The notes beneath the pieces are model-generated. The model was given only the letters and a program-made list of their open reading frames with translations, was not told where the DNA came from and made no database searches. DNA of 64,000 bases from Elusimicrobiota bacterium (GTDB lineage Bacteria; Elusimicrobiota; UBA8919): positions 73,054 through 137,053 of the forward strand of contig DMMW01000002.1 in assembly GCA_003452965.1 (NCBI GenBank). The letters are read 5' to 3'. The stretch's first letter is position 1. Each line of letters opens with the position of its first letter. Shown here piece by piece: positions 16,431 through 25,765 of this stretch. The position numbers and the translations under genes are program-made.

Positions 16431-18278
16431 ATGGCAGGTATATTCGGTATAGTTGAAAAAAATAGTGAAAAATCGGCAAGTTTTACATTGAATAAAGTCA
16501 CATCAATGGTGAAGCATTTCCCTTGGTTGAAGGTTCATTCTATTTCTAATAATGAATTCAAAGGATTTTTAGTATTACCTGATTGTTTGAGCGTTAAAGA
16601 TTATTTATATGAAGATGATGATTTAATAATGTTACTTTACGGTAATATTTCAAGAAAGCATCTTAAAAACACAAAATTGGATGTTTTTATTAATAATTTA
16701 AGCGAATTGGCAAGTTTATATAAGACAAAGGGTGTTGAATCATTAGTGCATATGGACGGAAGTTATACACTCTGTATATGGGATAAAAAGAAACATTGCT
16801 TATATATTGCAAATGATTGGCTGGGATCGCGAAAATTATATTATTGGCAATCAACTACGGGTATTGTTTTTGGCAGTGAGTATAAAATATGCTTGTTGCA
16901 TCCGGATTTTAAACCAAAGCTTGATAAGTTTAGCCTGGTTCAATTTCTTAGAAGAAATTATTTGATACAAGATAACAATATGTATGAGAATATGAAATTA
17001 ATTCCTTCAGATAGTTTGCTTAAATACTTTCAGGGTAAACAAGAAATTAAAGTATTTAATTGGGCTAAATTTACTGATGACCGATATAATTGTGATATGG
17101 CTGATTTAATTGAAGAATATTATCAAATTATATCGAATACGGTTTCTGATTGTCTAATAGGAGCAAAAAAAGTATTGGTTCCGCTATCCGGAGGCCTTGA
17201 TTCAAGATTATTACTTATTATTGCAAATAATATAAAATCAAAAAGTGATTTTGCATTAACAGCTATAAATCATGGGAGAAAATCCAGCGCTGAATCAAAA
17301 GCAGCGGATTTGGTAGCGAAAAAAGTAAAAGTCCCTTTTATTCAAGTTACTTTAAAAGATAATTTTTTGTCGGATTATATTGAAGAACAGAATTGGATAA
17401 GTGAATTGGCAGTAGATAGTCATGCTACACATTGGTTTCCGACATTATATAAGGTGAAAAGTGAATATGATTGTATTTTATCCGGATACATAGGAGATGT
17501 TTTTGCAGGTTCATACCTTAATTTATCTGAAGGCATTGATAAAAATAATTTACCTATGTCAGAAAAAGCTAAAATTGTTTTACAAAGATATACCGGAAGA
17601 ATGCCGATGGAAACCTGCAGTAAGTTACTTAAAAGAGATTTTGTAGAATTATTAAATGAAGAGGAAAAATCTTCAAGGTGTTATTTGGAAAATACATATG
17701 GTAATACAATTAAGGAAAAATGGACATTATATTTATTAAATACTCAGATGCGCCGTTTTATATCTTATATTTTAGATTATAATTCTAATTTAGGTGAAGT
17801 GGTAGCTCCTTATATTAGCCATTCAAATGTAAACTTTTTCTTTTCACTTTCTCCTGCAATTTTACATAACCGTTTATTTTTTAAGGAATTTATGCGATCA
17901 AAATTCAAAGGTTTTTCAGAGGTTATGACTACAGCTGATCCTATGCCCATAGTAAAACCTAGTTCTTTTGATACACATTATATTTATATTAAGCAAATGT
18001 TGTTTTATTATTTGTTTTGTATTCTAAAGAAACAGATACCGGGAGAAAGAACTTATAATTTGGTATATTATCCGGATATTATTAAGTTTAATAAAAAATA
18101 TGTTTATAATTCTATATTTAATAATCCTTTATTTCCCGAAATATTTAATATGGATATGATGCAGAAACATTGGGATGAATTTCTTTTTGAAAATGATAGT
18201 TTGTATTGGCAATGGTTTGAATTGTTAGCTTTTGATAAATGGAGTAGAAAGTTTTTAACCAATTATGATGGAATATAA
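16431..18278 (+). CDS. Asparagine synthetase-like protein lacking the glutaminase cysteine
   Basis: The 615-residue protein has both AsnB halves: an N-terminal class II amidotransferase-like domain (to about 210) and a synthetase domain with the PP-loop SGGLDS at 253-258 and SGYIGDVFAGSY as the second ATP site. Maturation normally leaves a nucleophilic Cys as residue 1 after Met; here the start reads MAGIFG, so the Cys is Ala. Glutamine hydrolysis should be lost, as in beta-lactam synthetase. The enzyme may use free ammonia or an amine on an adenylated carboxylate such as a uronic or nonulosonic acid. The 3' end overlaps the next gene by 14 bases. Confidence 0.8.
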   Translation: MAGIFGIVEKNSEKSASFTLNKVTSMVKHFPWLKVHSISNNEFKGFLVLPDCLSVKDYLYEDDDLIMLLYGNISRKHLKNTKLDVFINNLSELASLYKTKGVESLVHMDGSYTLCIWDKKKHCLYIANDWLGSRKLYYWQSTTGIVFGSEYKICLLHPDFKPKLDKFSLVQFLRRNYLIQDNNMYENMKLIPSDSLLKYFQGKQEIKVFNWAKFTDDRYNCDMADLIEEYYQIISNTVSDCLIGAKKVLVPLSGGLDSRLLLIIANNIKSKSDFALTAINHGRKSSAESKAADLVAKKVKVPFIQVTLKDNFLSDYIEEQNWISELAVDSHATHWFPTLYKVKSEYDCILSGYIGDVFAGSYLNLSEGIDKNNLPMSEKAKIVLQRYTGRMPMETCSKLLKRDFVELLNEEEKSSRCYLENTYGNTIKEKWTLYLLNTQMRRFISYILDYNSNLGEVVAPYISHSNVNFFFSLSPAILHNRLFFKEFMRSKFKGFSEVMTTADPMPIVKPSSFDTHYIYIKQMLFYYLFCILKKQIPGERTYNLVYYPDIIKFNKKYVYNSIFNNPLFPEIFNMDMMQKHWDEFLFENDSLYWQWFELLAFDKWSRKFLTNYDGI

Positions 18279-19956
18279 AATCTATTTTCTGGAATCTATA
18301 AAGGGACAATTAAAATATCACAAGAATTATTTGTTTTTAATGATTTCGATAATATTTGTTTCTATGCCGTTTTTTTTGTTTAGGACAGGGTTAGGGCAGG
18401 ACGATTGTGCGATTATATTAGCCGGGTTAAAACAATTAGAATATAAAATATTTTCATTCAAGCCGATGGAAAGCGTTTTTTTTAGGTTATTCGATTTTTC
18501 ACACGGCGGATTTAATTTGATATGGATTCTTGGATTCTATGTAACCGCGGCTTTTTTTAAAATTTCTCTTTACACATGGATATTTACCTTGCCGGCAGCT
18601 ATTTCTGCATGGTTAACAGCGATAGTTATTTATTTATTTACTTATAAAATAACGAAAAAACGTTTTATATCATTTTTAGCATTTTTAATTTATATTTTTA
18701 TTCCAATCGCTATTGGTATGGGTAGACAATATTTTTATCCGTTAACTTTTATTAGGATATTTTTTCTTTATTCTCTCGCAATATCTCTCTCAAAAAATTC
18801 CGTATTTTGGAAAAAGATTGCGATTCTAATATTAGGGCTTATGATTTTTTCCGACAATGGATTTCCGATTTTTCTTTTTTTAGGTTTATTATTAATATTT
18901 TTTAATAAGTTGAAAGATTTTCCTGGAGCGAATTTATTAAAAAAAATATTTTTATCAGTATATAGGACATTTTTGTATTTTGCCGATATTTCCATACTGC
19001 TACCTGTTTTTATTATTGTAGTATATATAGTCCTATATATAAAACCTGTACATGCCGGATACGGATTTATTTACTATACATTACAAAAGAAAATGTCATA
19101 TGCTTTTTCTTTCCATAAGGATATTTTTGCATCGTTATTCGAAAATTACGGGTATGGAATCGGACTAATATTTCCTGTAGTTTTATTTTTTTCAGTTTAT
19201 CTAATATATATTAAAGACTATATTGAAAAAAGAGCAGATATCTTTGTGATTTATTTATGGTTTTTAATTTGGATAATTTTGGGCTTTGCTGTTCAACCAT
19301 GGGCATTAGGAAAAATGTATTTATTTGAATTTACTCCTATACCGGTTGCAATATTAGGAGCAATTAATATAGATTATTTTTTAAATAGATTTAAACGTTC
19401 AACGGTAAATGTATTGATCATTATTATATTTTTGAATATTATATCGTGTACAAGTATGATTTTTGAATTTCCATATTCATCGCCTCAAAATGTTTATGGT
19501 ACTCCTAAAGGATACGATTATACTAAAACATATAAAGCGGTGGGTGCTTTATTGCGTTCGGAGGGTTATCATCCTTTGAAAATGAGAGATTTACCTTTAG
19601 AAAATGTTCCTATAGTTTTATGTGCTAATCCAAGTTATTGGACTCCTTATCCTGCAATATTTTACTGGGGGGTTGATACTTCAAAAATGCCTAATAATTA
19701 TACAAATACAATTGTATATCTTAAGGATAGTGGTGGTGACAAAAAACAATTGGAATCTTGCTTAGTTTTTGTAAAAAAGAATAAATTTAATATTAAATAT
19801 ATAATATATAAAAATGAAAAGCCAATTGCCTGGTTGTATTATAGAAATTATAATATGAAACCAATAAAACATGAAAGAGATTATTTAATAAAAGAGTGGG
19901 ACAAAAAATATGCTAATCTTAGAGATATTAAAACAACTGGTCCCCATGCTCTTTAA
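18265..19956 (+). CDS. Multi-pass membrane protein, GT39/GT83-like glycosyltransferase
   Basis: A 563-residue protein with about ten hydrophobic helices between residues 20 and 400 and a soluble C-terminal domain. An acidic loop after the first helix (RTGLGQDDCAIIL) fits the catalytic D-D/E region of GT-C enzymes that use polyprenyl-phosphate sugars, and GRQYFYPLTF resembles the second periplasmic loop. A specific family cannot be assigned. It overlaps the upstream synthetase gene and ends just before a hairpin and a dispersed repeat. Confidence 0.6.
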   Translation: MMEYKIYFLESIKGQLKYHKNYLFLMISIIFVSMPFFLFRTGLGQDDCAIILAGLKQLEYKIFSFKPMESVFFRLFDFSHGGFNLIWILGFYVTAAFFKISLYTWIFTLPAAISAWLTAIVIYLFTYKITKKRFISFLAFLIYIFIPIAIGMGRQYFYPLTFIRIFFLYSLAISLSKNSVFWKKIAILILGLMIFSDNGFPIFLFLGLLLIFFNKLKDFPGANLLKKIFLSVYRTFLYFADISILLPVFIIVVYIVLYIKPVHAGYGFIYYTLQKKMSYAFSFHKDIFASLFENYGYGIGLIFPVVLFFSVYLIYIKDYIEKRADIFVIYLWFLIWIILGFAVQPWALGKMYLFEFTPIPVAILGAINIDYFLNRFKRSTVNVLIIIIFLNIISCTSMIFEFPYSSPQNVYGTPKGYDYTKTYKAVGALLRSEGYHPLKMRDLPLENVPIVLCANPSYWTPYPAIFYWGVDTSKMPNNYTNTIVYLKDSGGDKKQLESCLVFVKKNKFNIKYIIYKNEKPIAWLYYRNYNMKPIKHERDYLIKEWDKKYANLRDIKTTGPHAL

Positions 19957-19961
19957 TGTGT

Positions 19962-19987
19962 TACCGTTAAAAAAGTCATTAACGGTA
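19962..19987. repeat. Post-stop hairpin with CCGTTA core (copy 1)
   Basis: TACCGTTAA (19962-19970) pairs perfectly with TTAACGGTA (19979-19987) around an 8-base loop, beginning five bases after the stop of the membrane glycosyltransferase. It is followed directly by the 76-bp repeat at 19990. The same arrangement, with different but still complementary stem bases, is seen at 53107-53133 and 50412-50435. It could fold in the 3' end of the transcript and protect or end it, though no T-run follows. Confidence 0.75.
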
Positions 19988-19989
19988 TC

Positions 19990-20065
19990 GATTACATCCA
20001 TCCTCCGTAGCAGTAGTCTGCTACTGCGGAGGATGGGCAGATTTTAAAAATAGATTACACAGATT
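19990..20065 (+). repeat. 76-bp dispersed palindromic repeat, copy A
   Basis: It begins GATTACATCCATCC, holds the near-palindrome CCTCCGTAG...CTACTGCGGAGG, and ends with GATTACACAGATT. The second copy at 53135-53210 has the same length and differs at about five positions. Both follow a CCGTT/GCGTT-type hairpin at the 3' end of a gene. Confidence 0.9.
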
Positions 20066-20086
20066 GTTGGGTTAAAATTTTATAAA

Positions 20087-21052
20087 ATGAATATTAAATT
20101 ATCTACAAAAAACGATAAAAAACTTTGGGATGAATTTGTGAAACAATCAAATAATGGAACGATATTCCATTTATTACGTTTTCAGGAGTATCATCCTATC
20201 GAAAGATTTAGTTTTCATAATTTAATGTTTTATGATAATAATAAGTTAGTCGCTGTTCTACCTGGGCAATTAAAAGAAAATGAATTTGTTTCGCCCGCAG
20301 GAGCAAGTTATGGTTCGTTTATAATCGGAGATACTGATTTGGATACAAGTAATAAAATAGTTTTAGCTTTTCACGAATATTGTTTGGAAAAAGGAATTAA
20401 CAAAATAAAAATGACACAAGTACCACTTCCATATATTAAAAATTTAAATCAAAACATAGAGTTTACAATGCTTTACCATGGATATAATTATTTGCACCAT
20501 TTGTTTACTTCTGTCGTTGACTTAAAACTTTTTAATAAAGAAAATATTATTGAGAATTTCTATCCTAACGCAAGACGCAATGTTAAGAAATCATTCAAAT
20601 TTCCGGAATTACGGGTGGAGATAAATAAGGATTATAAAAGTTATTATCCGATATTGTTAAAAAATAAGCAAAAATTTAAATTAATTCCAACTCATACCGA
20701 ACAGGAAATGTTAAAATTAGTAGAACTTTTTCCTGATGATATTATATTATATATGTGTTACCTTAGAGATATTCCAATTGCGGGTGTCTGGATTATGAAA
20801 TGTAATCCATCTGTTATTTTAACTTTTTATATTGCAAGCTTGCATGAATATCAGGAGTACCGGCCTGTAAACCGGCTTTTTTACGAAATAATAAAATGGG
20901 CTATTTCAAATAAGTTCAAATATATAGATCTTGGAGTATCTATGAATACGGCAAGCGATAATCCGATGGAACCTTCACCAAATTTAGTTGCATTTAAAGA
21001 AAGTCATAATTCGAGAGGATTCTTACGGAGTACTTTGGGAAAAATATTTTAA
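20087..21052 (+). CDS. GNAT/FemAB-like acyl- or aminoacyltransferase
   Basis: The 321-residue protein resembles the two-GNAT-fold FemAB/BioF2-like group: LWDEFVKQSNNGTIFHL near the N-terminus, a central FYPNARRNVKKSFK segment (the N-A-R-R-x-I/V-x-K signature) and a C-terminal GVWIMK...LTFYIASLHEYQEYRPVNRLFYEIIKWA...YIDLG pattern. Such proteins attach amino acids or acyl groups to peptidoglycan precursors or glycan amines. The next gene is a formyltransferase, so both may decorate aminosugars. The start follows a repeat and lacks a strong ribosome site. Confidence 0.75.
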   Translation: MNIKLSTKNDKKLWDEFVKQSNNGTIFHLLRFQEYHPIERFSFHNLMFYDNNKLVAVLPGQLKENEFVSPAGASYGSFIIGDTDLDTSNKIVLAFHEYCLEKGINKIKMTQVPLPYIKNLNQNIEFTMLYHGYNYLHHLFTSVVDLKLFNKENIIENFYPNARRNVKKSFKFPELRVEINKDYKSYYPILLKNKQKFKLIPTHTEQEMLKLVELFPDDIILYMCYLRDIPIAGVWIMKCNPSVILTFYIASLHEYQEYRPVNRLFYEIIKWAISNKFKYIDLGVSMNTASDNPMEPSPNLVAFKESHNSRGFLRSTLGKIF

Positions 21053-21922
21053 ATGAAAAAAAATATTCAATCAGTTGCTTTACTTGGTTGGAATGACAGT
21101 ACTGTAGAATGTTTGCGAGAATTATTACAAAATTCACTAAAACCGAAAATAATTATTATTCCAGAAAATTTTGATTCAAGAAAATTGATTTTTTTGGGCA
21201 AAAAAGCAAATATCAAAATTATAAAATCTGTTTACAAACGTTCTTTAATACCTTATTTAAGTGATTGTGATATAATAGTTAGTGCCTCATGGCCGTTTAT
21301 AATACGAAATGAAGTTCTGCGGATGTTTCCCGGAAGGGTACTAAATGTACATGCTTCTCTTTTGCCTAAATACCGCGGTCAACATCCGTTAAATTGGGCT
21401 TTATTGAATGATGAAAAAGAAGTCGGGGTTACTATTCATCTTGTTTCTGAAGAATTGGATGCAGGAAATATACTAATACAGAAGAGTATTAATATTAAAG
21501 ATAAAGATGATCTGCAATATATCAGGAAAAAAATTCACTTATTGGGCGCCAGACTTCTGGTTGAAAGTATTAAAAAATTTAATAGATTACGGCCTAAACT
21601 GCAAGATAGCAGTTCGATTTCAAATGCACCTAAAAGAGTACCTTCGGATGGATATATACAATGGAAAAAAACAGCCAGAGAAATATTTTGTTTAATTCGT
21701 GCCTCTTCTCATCCGGGCCCGGGATCTTATGCTTTTAAAGATGGAAAAAAAGTAATAATATGGAAAACATTGCCTACAAGAAAGTTTATAGAAAGGGGAA
21801 TACCAGGTGAAATAATATCAACACTAAAAAAATCGTTTTTAATAAAATGCGGTAATAATGAATTGTTAAAAATATTTGAGTACAAAGGAGAGAAACCTAA
21901 AATTGGGCAGATTTTAAAATGA
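21053..21922 (+). CDS. Methionyl-tRNA formyltransferase-like sugar N-formyltransferase
   Basis: A 289-residue formyltransferase. The catalytic triad is present: N98 and H100 in LNVHASLLPKYRG, and D136 in LDAGNIL. A C-terminal OB-like Formyl_trans_C region follows (IRASSHPGPGSYAF to the end). Sugar N-formyltransferases (such as VioF, FdtF and the ArnA N-terminal domain) use 10-formyl-THF on 4- or 3-amino sugars; in this glycan locus that role is more likely than initiator tRNA formylation. It starts directly at the upstream stop and overlaps the next gene by four bases. Confidence 0.82.
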   Translation: MKKNIQSVALLGWNDSTVECLRELLQNSLKPKIIIIPENFDSRKLIFLGKKANIKIIKSVYKRSLIPYLSDCDIIVSASWPFIIRNEVLRMFPGRVLNVHASLLPKYRGQHPLNWALLNDEKEVGVTIHLVSEELDAGNILIQKSINIKDKDDLQYIRKKIHLLGARLLVESIKKFNRLRPKLQDSSSISNAPKRVPSDGYIQWKKTAREIFCLIRASSHPGPGSYAFKDGKKVIIWKTLPTRKFIERGIPGEIISTLKKSFLIKCGNNELLKIFEYKGEKPKIGQILK

Positions 21923-22617
21923 ATAAAATAAGTATTGTTATTCCTGCATATAACGAAGAATATAATATTGAATATGTTGTAAACGAAGCAATAGAAGTGT
22001 TGAAAAATGCGACTGATTGTCCGGAAATAATTATAGTTGATGATGGCAGTAATGATTCAACCGGAAAAAAACTAAACAAACTAAAAGAAAAATTCAATTA
22101 TCTTAAAATAATTCAGCACAGTTATAACAAGGGTGTCGGAGAATCTATTGTAGACGGTTTTATGGCTGCATCGGGTGATTTAATATTTTTTAATTCTGCA
22201 GATAGACAGGCACCAATGTCTTATTTACTAGAAATGTTACCTATGATAAATAATTATGATTTGGTCGTTGCAGGTTATTATAATCGCAAAGATTCTTTTA
22301 TTAGAATATTATTTTCGCGATGTTACCATTTTTTAATTAGAATACTATTTAACATTAAATTACATAATGTGAACGCAATGAAGCTATTGAAAAAAGAAGT
22401 TTTTAATAAAAATATTAAATGGGGCAAAAATCTATGCATAGATACTGAAATTGTTGTGAGAGCAAAAAAGAAAAATTATAAAATAGGAGAAGTTACTTTA
22501 GAGCATTATCCAAGGGTAAAAGGTGAAACTAAAGTTGTAAATGTTAAAAATGCATTAGTGACGTTTATTAATTTATTTATTTTATATTTTAAATTACAAA
22601 AGGAAAATTTAAATTGA
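21919..22617 (+). CDS. GT2 glycosyltransferase, dolichol-phosphate-mannose-synthase-like
   Basis: A 232-residue GT-A enzyme: ISIVIPAYNEEYNIE (4-18), VDDGSNDST as nucleotide site, then a D-x-D-like SADRQAP where the usual DAD is changed to SAD. The C-terminal NVKNALVTFINLFILYFKL helix may be membrane-associated. DPM1-like enzymes load polyprenyl phosphate with one sugar for GT-C enzymes such as the one at 18265. The D-to-S change in the metal motif may alter activity. Four-base overlaps on both sides show tight coupling. Confidence 0.82.
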   Translation: MNKISIVIPAYNEEYNIEYVVNEAIEVLKNATDCPEIIIVDDGSNDSTGKKLNKLKEKFNYLKIIQHSYNKGVGESIVDGFMAASGDLIFFNSADRQAPMSYLLEMLPMINNYDLVVAGYYNRKDSFIRILFSRCYHFLIRILFNIKLHNVNAMKLLKKEVFNKNIKWGKNLCIDTEIVVRAKKKNYKIGEVTLEHYPRVKGETKVVNVKNALVTFINLFILYFKLQKENLN

Positions 22618-23846
22618 CTTCAATATTACATATAAGCACAACTGATTGCATCGGCGGTTCAGGTAGGTCTGCATACAGAATTCATAACGGATTACGCATT
22701 TCAGGATATAATTCCAAGATGCTAGTAAGTCGGAAAATAACTATTGATAGAGAAGTCGATTTTATAAGCAAGGGAACATATAAATATTATGATAGATTCT
22801 GTGGGAGAGTATTAAATAGAATTGGTTTGAATGATGTTTTTTATCCGTCATCATATAATTTAAAAAATAACAAATGGTTTAAAGAAGCAGATATTATTCA
22901 ACTCTATAACCTTCATGGCAATTATTTTTCTTTTACAGCATTATCACAAATAAGCAAATATAAAACAATTGTTTGGCGTCTTTCAGATATGTGGCCAATT
23001 ACAGGGCATTGTGCATATAGTTATGATTGTGAAAAATGGAAAACTGGCTGTGGGAAATGTCCTTATCCTGAAGAATATCCTGAATTACAAACTGACACTA
23101 CTAAATATTTATGGAAGTTAAAAAAAATAACCTTTGATAAAATTGAAAATATGGTTATTGTTGCACCATCGTTATGGATAAAAAAAAATGTTGAGCAAAG
23201 TCCAATCTTAGATGGTTTTAAAGTCCTTTACATACCTAATGGGGTGGATACTAATATTTTTAAGCAAAAGGATAAAAATGAAGCAAAGCAGAAATATAAT
23301 ATTTCAAAAGATAGTAAAGTAGTTTTATTTATAGCAGAGCAACTAAATACGGATAAGAGAAAAGGCGGTGCATATTTGGTAAAAGCATTAAATTCTTTAA
23401 ATGAATCGCTAAAGAAAAACATAGTATTATTAATGATTGGTAAAGAAGAAATGACTAATTGTGGAATAGACAAAAATATAAAGATTTATAAAGCGGGGTA
23501 TATAAATAATGACATAGATTTAGCAGGTTTATATCAAGCTGCGGATATTATGGTTTTACCAACATTAGCAGATAATCTCCCTAATACAATTTTGGAAAGT
23601 ATGGCTTGCGGTACACCGGTAGTTTCTTTTAATGTTGGCGGAATACCTGAAATTGTGAAACATAAAGAGACAGGTTATTTAGCGGAATTAAAAAATGTTA
23701 ATGATTTAAAAAATGGTATTGAAAAACTTTTAATTGATGATGATTTGAGAACAAATTTATCTAAACAGTCAGTAATTTTGATAAATAACAACTTTAAATT
23801 AAAAAATGAAGTAAAAGGTTATATTGAGTTATATAAACAAATATGA
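22614..23846 (+). CDS. GT4 family glycosyltransferase
   Basis: A 410-residue GT-B enzyme starting with ILHISTTDCIGGSGRSAYR, where the G-G-S/A-x-R-x loop is like WcaC/Bacteroides GT4 proteins, and with the C-terminal donor site GVDTNIFK, LPTLADNLPNTILESMACGTPVV (E-x7-E motif; written by rungs LADNLPNTILE and SMACGTPVV) and GGIPEIV. A cysteine pair region (CEKWKTGCGKCPYPEE) is characteristic of this subgroup. The start is a TTG at 22614 that overlaps the previous stop; AAAGGAAAA upstream serves as ribosome site. Confidence 0.85.
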   Translation: MTSILHISTTDCIGGSGRSAYRIHNGLRISGYNSKMLVSRKITIDREVDFISKGTYKYYDRFCGRVLNRIGLNDVFYPSSYNLKNNKWFKEADIIQLYNLHGNYFSFTALSQISKYKTIVWRLSDMWPITGHCAYSYDCEKWKTGCGKCPYPEEYPELQTDTTKYLWKLKKITFDKIENMVIVAPSLWIKKNVEQSPILDGFKVLYIPNGVDTNIFKQKDKNEAKQKYNISKDSKVVLFIAEQLNTDKRKGGAYLVKALNSLNESLKKNIVLLMIGKEEMTNCGIDKNIKIYKAGYINNDIDLAGLYQAADIMVLPTLADNLPNTILESMACGTPVVSFNVGGIPEIVKHKETGYLAELKNVNDLKNGIEKLLIDDDLRTNLSKQSVILINNNFKLKNEVKGYIELYKQI

Positions 23847-24715
23847 ATAAAGAAAAGCCGAATATTTGGCCTAAAATATCAATAGTAACACCATCTTTTA
23901 ACCAATGTAAATATCTGGAAAGGACGATAGAAAGTGTTTTATCACAGAATTATCCTAATCTTGAATATTTAATTATTGATGGTGGTTCTACTGACAGTAG
24001 CATAGAAATAATAAAACAATATGCTGATAAAATAAGTTTTTGGGTTAGTGAAAAAGATAATGGTCAGGCAGATTCTATAAAAAAGGGTTTGGATAGGGCT
24101 ACAGGAGATATTTTTGCTTTTCTTAACTCCGATGATGTTTTGACGGAAAAATCACTATTTATTGTTGCAGAAGAGTTTAATAACAACAAGGATTTAGGTG
24201 TTTTAGCAGGTGCCGGTGGAATGATAGACAGTAATGATAATTTTTTATATGGTACTTATCCTTTAGGGTGGAATAGGTATATTTTACTTTCTTCACAAAG
24301 TAGATATATGCAACCTAGCGTATTTTATTCGAAAAAATCTTATAAACAAGCTGGTGGTATCAATCCTGATATGAAATGTTGTCTCGATTTTGAATTTTTT
24401 GTTAGATTGGCAGATACAAAAATTAAACATAAAATAATTTACAAAAAATTATCTTATACCAGGTTACATCCTTTGACAAAGACTGCAACTTGGCAAGAAA
24501 TATCTGATAAAGAAAAATATGAAATATACAAAAAATATAATTTTAATGATAATAATATAAAGTATAAGTTATTTTTTATGTATAATAGAGTAAAACATTT
24601 TTTATTTAGAATTTATTATGAAGGTATTTTAAATACTTTAAAAAAAAGATCAAGAAAAATATTGTATGAACATAATACCGGTAATAATAATATACATAAA
24701 AGAGATAATTTTTAG
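23843..24715 (+). CDS. GT2 family glycosyltransferase
   Basis: A 290-residue GT-A enzyme. SIVTPSFNQCKYLERTIES (about 14-32) and the nucleotide site IIDGGSTDSS are followed by NGQADSIKKG and FLNSDDVL, which holds the D-D metal motif, then a basic acceptor-side region with LDFEFFVRLA. This is the WcaA-like colanic/capsular GT2 layout. The last 60 residues are strongly basic and probably lie at the membrane. It shares clear similarity with the next gene, so the pair likely arose by duplication. Confidence 0.87.
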   Translation: MNKEKPNIWPKISIVTPSFNQCKYLERTIESVLSQNYPNLEYLIIDGGSTDSSIEIIKQYADKISFWVSEKDNGQADSIKKGLDRATGDIFAFLNSDDVLTEKSLFIVAEEFNNNKDLGVLAGAGGMIDSNDNFLYGTYPLGWNRYILLSSQSRYMQPSVFYSKKSYKQAGGINPDMKCCLDFEFFVRLADTKIKHKIIYKKLSYTRLHPLTKTATWQEISDKEKYEIYKKYNFNDNNIKYKLFFMYNRVKHFLFRIYYEGILNTLKKRSRKILYEHNTGNNNIHKRDNF

Positions 24716-24794
24716 TTAAATAACTTTCTATTGCAGATGAAAATTAAAAAAAAAATATACTATGGATAATATATTATAAGGTTTTGATAATTTA

Positions 24795-25715
24795 ATGGAA
24801 AAACAATCGCCTTTAGTTTCAATAATTACGCCTACTTTTAATCAATCAAAATTTCTCTCAGAAACAATAGAAAGTGTTTTGAAACAGGATTACGATAATG
24901 TTGAATACATGGTTATTAATGATGGTTCAACAGATAATACGGAAGAAATTTTAAAAAAATATGGGGATAGGATTACTTGGGAAACTCAGAAAAACATCGG
25001 ACAAACACCAACGATTAATAAAGGTTGGAAAAAATCAAAAGGTTCAATTTTAGCTTACATTAATTCTGATGATACTTATTATTCTGAAAATGTAATATCT
25101 ATAATAGTTGATTATTTTCAAAAAAATCCGGATGTTTATATTTTATACGGTAATAGTGTATATATAGATGAAAATAGCGATGAATTGGGTATGTATGATT
25201 CATACGAATTTAATTATGATAAAATATTCAGCACTTGCTCGAACCCCATTCCGCAACCTTCGGCATTTATAAGGAAAGAGGTATTAGATAAGGTTGGATA
25301 TTTAGATGAAAGGATATATTATGCAATGGATTTGGATTTATGGTTAAGAGCCGGAATGCATTTTAAAATTGGATACATACCTGAAAAGTTATCAACATAT
25401 CGATTGCACAAGGACGCAAAAAGTGTTTCTTCAATGGCGAGATCTGCAAATGATGTAGTATATATCTATAATAAATTATTTAGAGATAAAGATTTGCCAA
25501 AACATTTTATAGAACAAAAAAAGAAAATTATGGGACGTGCATATTTATTATCAGCCGAACAATATTTTATGGGTAAAGATTGGAATAAATCTTATCAAGC
25601 ATTTATCGAAGTTATAAAAATGGACATTAGTAGTATGGGAATCCGATGTTGTGTAAAATTTATGTTTTCATATATTTTATCACTAATAAAAATTTTTAGA
25701 AAAAATAATAAGTAA
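24795..25715 (+). CDS. GT2 family glycosyltransferase
   Basis: A 306-residue GT-A enzyme, related to the one just upstream: SIITPTFNQSKFLSETIES, INDGSTDNTE, the metal site YINSDDTYY, and a catalytic-region MDLDLWLRAG. The C-terminal hydrophobic helix (FMFSYILSLIKIF) may anchor it. The 79-bp gap before it holds no obvious element. Donor sugar unknown. Confidence 0.87.
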   Translation: MEKQSPLVSIITPTFNQSKFLSETIESVLKQDYDNVEYMVINDGSTDNTEEILKKYGDRITWETQKNIGQTPTINKGWKKSKGSILAYINSDDTYYSENVISIIVDYFQKNPDVYILYGNSVYIDENSDELGMYDSYEFNYDKIFSTCSNPIPQPSAFIRKEVLDKVGYLDERIYYAMDLDLWLRAGMHFKIGYIPEKLSTYRLHKDAKSVSSMARSANDVVYIYNKLFRDKDLPKHFIEQKKKIMGRAYLLSAEQYFMGKDWNKSYQAFIEVIKMDISSMGIRCCVKFMFSYILSLIKIFRKNNK

Positions 25716-25765
25716 ACTAAATATTCTAAAAATGATGGAGAATAATTATATAAGGAAATAAATTT

